From: Allolobophora icterica
Lineage: Eukaryota > Annelida > Clitellata > Crassiclitellata > Lumbricidae
Direction of reading: 5' to 3'
Assembly (NCBI GenBank): GCA_963556255.1
Contig: OY744610.1
Span: 11,998,477 to 12,062,476, forward strand
DNA: 64,000 nucleotides
The translations under genes and the position numbers were made by a program. Positions 58,065 to 64,000 of the stretch are shown piece after piece (the first letter of the stretch is position 1; the number at the start of each line of letters is the position of its first letter). Under the pieces are notes generated by a model. It searched no databases. It saw only the letters and a program-made list of their open reading frames with translations, and was not told where the DNA came from.

Positions 58065-59368
58065 TCAGTACAAAACTTCCATGTGCAAAGATATTGAAAA
58101 TCATCAAATTCATAGATGTGGCCATTCTAAGTTATACGAAAACAAGGTGAATACAGATTAGCAATAAACAGCGTTCACCGGAAAGTTATGCAAGCGTGGC
58201 ACAATCTGTTGAAAGTACAAAGCCACAATAATTATCGTCTATGAAATCATGCGCTTTAGAAAGGCCCAAAAGAGGTGCCATAAAAATATAGGTCATTGAC
58301 GGTAGGCCTAGGCCTACTATTGAAGTCAAATGGAACAATTTAAGTATGCTAGTGTGCTATGGCACTTTTAAGAAAAAAAATTATTTTAAGGGATTGGTAG
58401 TTTTTTCCGCAATTATTATAACCAAAACAAAATTGAGCGCCAAACTAGCAGAAGAAACTGACCGTTCTCAGTATTCATTGCAATAGCCACCAAGTTTCTA
58501 CATTGACTGTATCTACAACTTCCGTTGTTGACCATAAACTGTTAAATAGTTATATTAACTTTAGCTTTTTAAACAGTTTTATGAATAATAGCGGTTGTAA
58601 TGGTCAACCTGATTTCTCTAGTGGAAGTAATTTCTTCAATCATAGCGGTGAATAAGGAGAGCGCTTAGCGTAGGTTCTTAATGTGCAACTTGAGCTCTAA
58701 AAGCTGTCATCGGTCATCATAAGTTTTTTCATAAAACCCTTATCAACCAGTATAAGATACAAAAAGTGATTCATGTAGAGCCAGTCTAGATCAGAACGTT
58801 TTCTCTATAGTTGCCTGTATAATATAGGATCACAGCGCCCGAGTGCCACTGACTCTAACCTGTGAAGCAGAATGATGTTGAAGGATGCTGTGGACCAAGA
58901 AATGAACTTGAGTCTGTTTTTTGGAATACGGAACTCCCATGTTGAGGGTTGTTGACACCAATGACGTCATTGAAGCCGGAAGGTCATACGGTGGTGCTGT
59001 AGCGCTGAGACATTCCTCTTCAATGCCTCCCTCCCTATGGCACAGCGCAGAAATAAGGCAACGGCTTTCTCTTCACTACGACGAAACTGGCTTATTATTT
59101 ACAGTAGGTCTGCAGATCCTATCAGCCGAGACTCACAAAAATCCCCGCACTGACAAGGCAAAGTGTACGTTTAACACCTATGTATACACACTAGAATGGG
59201 TATCCATAAGATTTCCTTTTAACTTTGACTTGTTGATAACCGCCAATAGCCCGGTCACGCGGTCGATATCTGGTCAGTTAGATTCAGTCTTCTGAATCAC
59301 ATATCACGAAAGAAAAAATAATTTTAGTTAAAATAGGATTTGGTCACTGATACGCTAAAACTCTTGAG

Positions 59369-62248
59369 CTATTTGTTAGTAATACGATGCTTTTGTAGAA
59401 GAAACCTGCGAATGAGGTGTTCAAACGGAAGATTAACTTTCTGAGCAGTAAATTCAGTCATTGTTTCTGAATACGGAAGATTGGAGTCGATACAACATTT
59501 CAGTTTCAAATATCTTGCAAGAAATTGTCTTTCAATGAAATAATGACATTTCGTGGAGTAATCACACTGAAGAAAATACGAGATATTACTATACGGAGGA
59601 CCTTTCATAATTTGGGCGAACCAGTGCGCAAACGTTGAATCGGCAGTTAGCTGAGATTTGCGCATATTATCATTCAGAGGTGATAAATAATAAAAGAGTG
59701 TGTGAAATCCAAGCAGCGACTGTACGTCTCCATCAAAAAAAGTGTCAAGCGGTGGCAACACTAAAATATTCGCAACTGTAAGCTCCTTCAAATCGCTCTG
59801 CAGATTAGGCTCACGAAGAATTCTTTCACAGAAAAGCAAAACTTCATCGTATTGGCGACACTTGTACAGGTACAAAGCACGATAGCAGTCAACTGTGTTG
59901 CACTGGATGCCAAACTCTTTGTAAATCGCATTGTAGAATGTTGCCAAATATTCTAAAGCATATTCCATTGAGGCATAAATTACATTTTCTTTGACTATCA
60001 CAGGATTAACCGCAGTAGCTTCGATTTCTTCCAAACCATCTGTTCTGTGGTAAACGATCTGTCTTGTAGCATTGAAATGAGTATCTGACTTCATCGCAGC
60101 AAAACCTTTCGGCTTTGTTAAAGCCTTCAGATATTCGTCCATAGGAAATACTGAATCAGGCAAATAATGATAAACATCGAAATGGTTGGATATTCTTTCG
60201 GCAGATAATACAGCCAAATAATGAACGAACACATCTGGTGAAAGACGAAGATCAAGCCAAAGCCGTCTTCCAATGTAATGAAGATTATTGTTTGTAAACT
60301 TCCTGTGAAGCACACACAATCCAACGATTCTTACGACATCGTCCATAAACAGCAAACAACCTGCGTTCAGTATTTCCTTATCCTTTTGAGAAGTCTGATC
60401 TGTGAGGATTGCCAGGCAGAAACGTATTGCTTGTCGGTAATCTGATGTGGCAAAATGGAGAGCAGCCAGATAGGCCAAAGCTGCAGGTGCAATGCCGTTC
60501 GATTTATAATCGACGTATTCTAAAGCTTTTCTCAGAAACTCTTTTGACAAAACAGTAATCAGTTTAAATTCTGAACGGCTATTTGATCCAGTTAAATTTT
60601 GCATGAGATCCTGAGCTTGCAGAAAATGAAACTGGCAACTTACGGCTGTATACGGTTTCGGAAAGTTATGATACCGAGACCTTATAATTTTCGGTTGCAT
60701 TGAAATTGCATTGACCAATTCGACAAAGAGACTGCTATCCCACGAAATCTCTCCGCAACTTAAACCATATACAGTTTCCAAAATATACAGAAGAATGTCA
60801 CAGTACGTGAAACATGAGACGTTGTCTGCTGTGAGATCTGCCATTCTGATGTACATTTTAGGATTAATATGTAGTACATTACAATCAGTTCGTAAGTTCA
60901 GGCGCAGTCCTGAACTTGTCCCGACTTTAATTATAGGACGACAAATTCCATGAGAAAATACGAATATGCAAGAAAACAACCAATCAGCTGTTTGCAATTT
61001 CCTCTCTCTCCGAAGTTCATCGAGAGGCAAGAGGTAATCCATAAAATGTGGGAATACTTCCAATGTCCCGTCGACTTCGAAATTTGTCTGAATGAATGAC
61101 AGTATGTAATTTCCTATAAACCAATTACAAAGAATGCCAGAATTGCGGAACTCATTTAGTCGCTTTTCAGTCTTGTCAAGGATTGTGGAGGCCGATGGTT
61201 CATGAAATAAATTTGCTTCAGGAATGAAATAGTTTGGATAGGATTTCCTCTTCAGCCATTCTGAAAGCTTTTGTATCAACTCGCTGCAGATCGCAATAAC
61301 AGAAGATGGGTTCCACCATTCCGGTGACATCTCTTCACAAGTCCATAACATCAGTGTCTTTAAATGATACGGACAGAGAACCTCATCTTCCTTTGAACAA
61401 TCCTTTTGTATTAATTCTCTCTTGGCGAAGAATCTCAGCAAATGATAAACAACCTGCTGAACTTGAGTCCAACTCTGAAGTAAAATAACCTCCGCGACCG
61501 AAAAAGAAAATCTCCACTGCAGTTTATCATGTCTCGAGTCACGATGCTGAATGTATACAACGTGACAACCATTTTGTAGAACTTCCGAGATTGTATCAGT
61601 TGTCGGCCATCCGAATTTTCTTGGTCGAATGGGCCAATTTTGGGCTTCTTTCGGCCACTGAGGGATCCACATGTTCATAACCGCATCAAATCCAAGACAG
61701 CCATAAGCATCTGATTGACATTTAATTGCTGGACCCTGCGCAGAGTTTCGCAAAGTTTGTCCATACACCGTACTAGTGAAGTTCGTCCTTGAAAGAGTAG
61801 AAATATCTAACGCTATGCAGCCGTCTAGAAGAGCTGTACGCTTAAATTCGTAATTTTTATATTTCCAATTATAGTTCATTTCGCCCCAAAATTGTACTTG
61901 AACAAAACCTGGGTAATTTTCATATGATTCAATCTTGTAGCACTTGATCGTATCTGCTAGGCCACTCATATCATTTGGCAACACTGGAAAGTCGCCACTG
62001 AAGGCCAGCTCATTAATTTCAGAAATTAAGGAATCAGTGTCGTCAATACACGACTTCAGTGGTCGGATATAGAACTCCGCGGCGCTGCCACACAAGATCA
62101 TATATCCTGTTGGTGCAGTTTCTATGGTCACCAGTAAGTCATGCATGCGATCAGTAACAAAAGAAACCGACTTTTGGAGCAATTGACATGTACCAACGAT
62201 GCACTCTGATACCATTTCTTCTTTCGATTTATCCGCATATTCCATCAT
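59369..62248 (-). CDS. Mab-21/cGAS-like nucleotidyltransferase with TPR-like extension (cGLR copy C)
   Basis: Intact 959-residue single-exon frame, clearly paralogous to copy A. All core motifs are kept: Gly-Ser at 54-55, DDTD at 69-72, FDAV at 187-190, PQWPKEAQNW, WRFSFSVAE, LWTCEEMSPEWW and YFIPEANLF; the FGWPTTD Trp lost in copy B is present. TPR-like helices lie near 588-616 and 787-811. A polypyrimidine-AG (TGTTTTATTTAG) precedes GATG, so a 5' UTR intron or upstream exon is likely, as in copy A. Differences from A cluster at residues ~130-190 and ~855-915. Expected role: cytosolic sensor making a nucleotide second messenger, ligand unknown. An alternative is a catalytically active Mab-21 family member with a non-immune role. 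Confidence 0.9.
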   Translation of the reverse strand: MMEYADKSKEEMVSECIVGTCQLLQKSVSFVTDRMHDLLVTIETAPTGYMILCGSAAEFYIRPLKSCIDDTDSLISEINELAFSGDFPVLPNDMSGLADTIKCYKIESYENYPGFVQVQFWGEMNYNWKYKNYEFKRTALLDGCIALDISTLSRTNFTSTVYGQTLRNSAQGPAIKCQSDAYGCLGFDAVMNMWIPQWPKEAQNWPIRPRKFGWPTTDTISEVLQNGCHVVYIQHRDSRHDKLQWRFSFSVAEVILLQSWTQVQQVVYHLLRFFAKRELIQKDCSKEDEVLCPYHLKTLMLWTCEEMSPEWWNPSSVIAICSELIQKLSEWLKRKSYPNYFIPEANLFHEPSASTILDKTEKRLNEFRNSGILCNWFIGNYILSFIQTNFEVDGTLEVFPHFMDYLLPLDELRRERKLQTADWLFSCIFVFSHGICRPIIKVGTSSGLRLNLRTDCNVLHINPKMYIRMADLTADNVSCFTYCDILLYILETVYGLSCGEISWDSSLFVELVNAISMQPKIIRSRYHNFPKPYTAVSCQFHFLQAQDLMQNLTGSNSRSEFKLITVLSKEFLRKALEYVDYKSNGIAPAALAYLAALHFATSDYRQAIRFCLAILTDQTSQKDKEILNAGCLLFMDDVVRIVGLCVLHRKFTNNNLHYIGRRLWLDLRLSPDVFVHYLAVLSAERISNHFDVYHYLPDSVFPMDEYLKALTKPKGFAAMKSDTHFNATRQIVYHRTDGLEEIEATAVNPVIVKENVIYASMEYALEYLATFYNAIYKEFGIQCNTVDCYRALYLYKCRQYDEVLLFCERILREPNLQSDLKELTVANILVLPPLDTFFDGDVQSLLGFHTLFYYLSPLNDNMRKSQLTADSTFAHWFAQIMKGPPYSNISYFLQCDYSTKCHYFIERQFLARYLKLKCCIDSNLPYSETMTEFTAQKVNLPFEHLIRRFLLQKHRITNK

Positions 62249-63342
62249 CCTAAATAAAACACATCTCCATTCTAAATCCCCATCATTATCATCTTCAGAA
62301 GCAGTAGTTACAGAATTCTAGTTATTACCCATATCACGCTAAAAATCACCATCACACTCCCAGTTCGACCAATAAAGTTTAGTTGGCTGTCTACTTTCAG
62401 CTAAGCATTTATTTGATGAAGTTTCCGACTCTAACACAACGAATAACAGTCATCATTGTTGCTCAATCAATCAACTAATTCTCGTTTATTCTTCAAGCAA
62501 TCTGGCAAAGAACGCAACTTGGTGCATGGTAAGCACTGGCGGCAATCTTGTTTGACAGGTGGGGAGACACTTTTGAACTGATCTGGTGAAGACAGAGTTT
62601 TGAACTGATCTGCTCAAAAAGGAGGTCCAAACATTTTCTCGCGCTCACGCGCCAAAAAATTTTTTGAATGTTTTTTGGTTTTTTCAAAATTTGGGGGTCA
62701 AATGTATGGTGTGTCCCCCACAGTTAAAGGTGGGGTCTTGCCCCTCGACCACCCTAGATCGCCGCCCAAAATGGTAAGCTAATTGTTATGTGAGGTGGAA
62801 GTGAGAATAAGCTGTTTAACAATTGAGGCTAATACGAAAGTTTGCGATGTGAGGTGTCTATTAGTTTTGTTTGAATGAAAACATTTAGTAAAACAGGTCT
62901 ACAGAAATACACACTTGCATAATCTCCCTTCTCTGCTTATAGGCCTACTTATTTATCTCACCTGCTTTCTCCAAAGTATTATGACTTTGACCAAGGTTTC
63001 ACTTGAAACGACCGTAGATCCATTTCTTGTGCATTATGATAATACCGCTATAGAAGTCATTGGATTAAATTCGCTCACTGGATGTCCATGATGGAACTGG
63101 AACCAGAATGGTATTCAGTTCTCGGTCTTTTTCTGTTCCGTTCCATTTGTAAATTCCATGATGTCGTTTAGGTCAAGGAGAAAGTCCTATTTTGTCGGAT
63201 TACTTTGATGTTACCGGAATCAGAACTTCCCGCAGCCTGACTCAGATTTCAAGGGCCTCAGAGGTCTAAACTTTGGCATCAGAGAAGCAGGGCAGTCCAT
63301 TGAGCATTCCTGAGAGGGAGTCAGTAGTTAGAGTATATTTGG
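62249..63342. other. 5' flank of cGLR C
   Basis: Aligns with 15936-17900 minus the hAT-type insertion. It may hold the promoter and a non-coding exon. A donor-like GCAG/GTGAGATA occurs on the minus strand near 62957, but the copy A counterpart lacks it. Confidence 0.4.
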
Positions 63343-63500
63343 GGCTAGCACAATCTCTCAAACCCTAGGTTGGGTGCTAGCACAATCTCTCAAACCCTAG
63401 GTTGGATGCTAGCACAATCTCTCAAACACTAGGTTGGGTTCTAGCACAATCTCTCAAACCATAGACTGGGTGCTAGCACAATCTCTCAATCCATAGGTTG
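63343..63500. repeat. Minisatellite, ~33-bp unit, five copies
   Basis: GCTAGCACAATCTCTCAAAC then CCTAGGTTGGGT, with small variations. Absent from the paralogous position in copy 1. Confidence 0.9.
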
Positions 63501-63600
63501 GGAGTCATAGATACGTACAGGATTCTATTGTTTTGGGGTCTGCAAATGACCCTGTTCTAGTCTTGCATTGGTAAATGATCTAAAACGTTATATATCTAAA

Positions 63601-64000
63601 AGTGAAGCTATTCATTTTTGTCATGACACAACGTCCTTAAACAGAAACGCCTCGTTGCTTAACACAGCAGAGTTCTTATGAGTCTATTTTGATGGTGTCT
63701 TGCCTATTCAAACGCAGAACGCTTGTGAAGAATTTCTCGCGATTAATATCGATTTTAAAAGATACTGGCCAAAAAGTCGAGGCCATACGCTATAGCTATA
63801 ATGAAATCTTAATATTATTCAACAACAACCAGACAGTTACATATCAAATCAATTCTCCTCCACAGATTGGGAATAGTGATTTGAATTTTTAACACGGTTA
63901 TCTTCAATCATTGAAATCTGTAATCGTCTTTCCCCACGTATTGGCGCCCTAAGTAGTTCCCCAGAGAGCTGTTTTGATTTGGAATTACTCGACGTCAGAG
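63601..64000. repeat. Dispersed repeat shared with 26352-26760
   Basis: See the matching copy; runs to the end of the window. It abuts the right end of segmental duplication copy 2. Confidence 0.85.

Larger units (their letters stand above)
57396..63588. repeat. Segmental duplication, copy 2
   Basis: Direct repeat of 10642-18018, about 46 kb away. It lacks both hAT-type insertions found in copy 1 and preserves their empty target sites, so the duplication pre-dates those insertions. Sequence identity looks high across the cGLR gene and moderate in the flanks. Confidence 0.85.

Noticed and set aside
58921..59295. 124-codon frame downstream of cGLR C
   Set aside because: The paralogous sequence near 12600-12900 is broken by stops, and there is no recognisable domain; likely chance in duplicated flank.

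Overview
This window is animal nuclear DNA, most likely from a marine invertebrate. It has spliced genes with GT/AG introns, several LINE clades, tRNA-derived SINEs, hAT and mariner relics, foldback elements and long microsatellites. The short word TAGGCCTA recurs throughout, which I associate with some invertebrate (especially echinoderm) genomes, but it is not diagnostic and I do not name a species. No bacterial-style operons, rRNA or CRISPR are present, and most lines of sequence are transposon debris.

Two host gene families stand out. The first is a cluster of Mab-21/cGAS-like (cGLR) nucleotidyltransferases with a long alpha-helical, TPR-like C-terminal extension. Two copies are intact, single-exon and on the minus strand (13059-15935 and 59369-62248). 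A third, on the plus strand (35172-38108), is complete but for one in-frame TGA replacing a conserved Trp. Two further fragments (33047-33535 and 34874-35125) are remnants of the same family. The two intact copies lie inside a direct segmental duplication (about 10642-18018 and 57396-63588).

The second is a six-exon plus-strand gene (46944-54835) that I assembled from splice sites and reading frame. It has a myristoylation/palmitoylation-type N terminus (MGVC), an F-box-like segment, a CARD, a TRADD-N-like segment and a C-terminal NHL-like beta-propeller. The joined exons give 586 codons plus stop, with all phases consistent. A nucleotidyltransferase sensor family next to a CARD/TRADD-N adaptor suggests an innate-immune or cell-death locus. 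This is the most interesting candidate system in the window; a functional link is inference.

Layout. 1-10.6 kb: RTE-like LINE, a large inverted-repeat element with a LINE in its loop, SINE fragment, hAT transposon with decayed transposase. 10.6-18 kb: segmental duplication copy 1 with cGLR A and two hAT-type insertions. 18-33 kb: minisatellites, MITEs, a mariner relic, a second inverted-repeat element split by a CR1/L2-like LINE, a restriction-like-endonuclease LINE and another L2-like LINE. 33-38 kb: decayed cGLR copies. 38-46.9 kb: LINE remnants, an intact-looking SINE and a tRNA-like relic. 46.9-54.8 kb: the CARD/TRADD-N/propeller gene, with transposons in its introns. 55-57.4 kb: a perfect 297-bp duplication and LINE tails. 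57.4-63.6 kb: segmental duplication copy 2 with cGLR C. 63.6-64 kb: a dispersed repeat also found at 26.4 kb.
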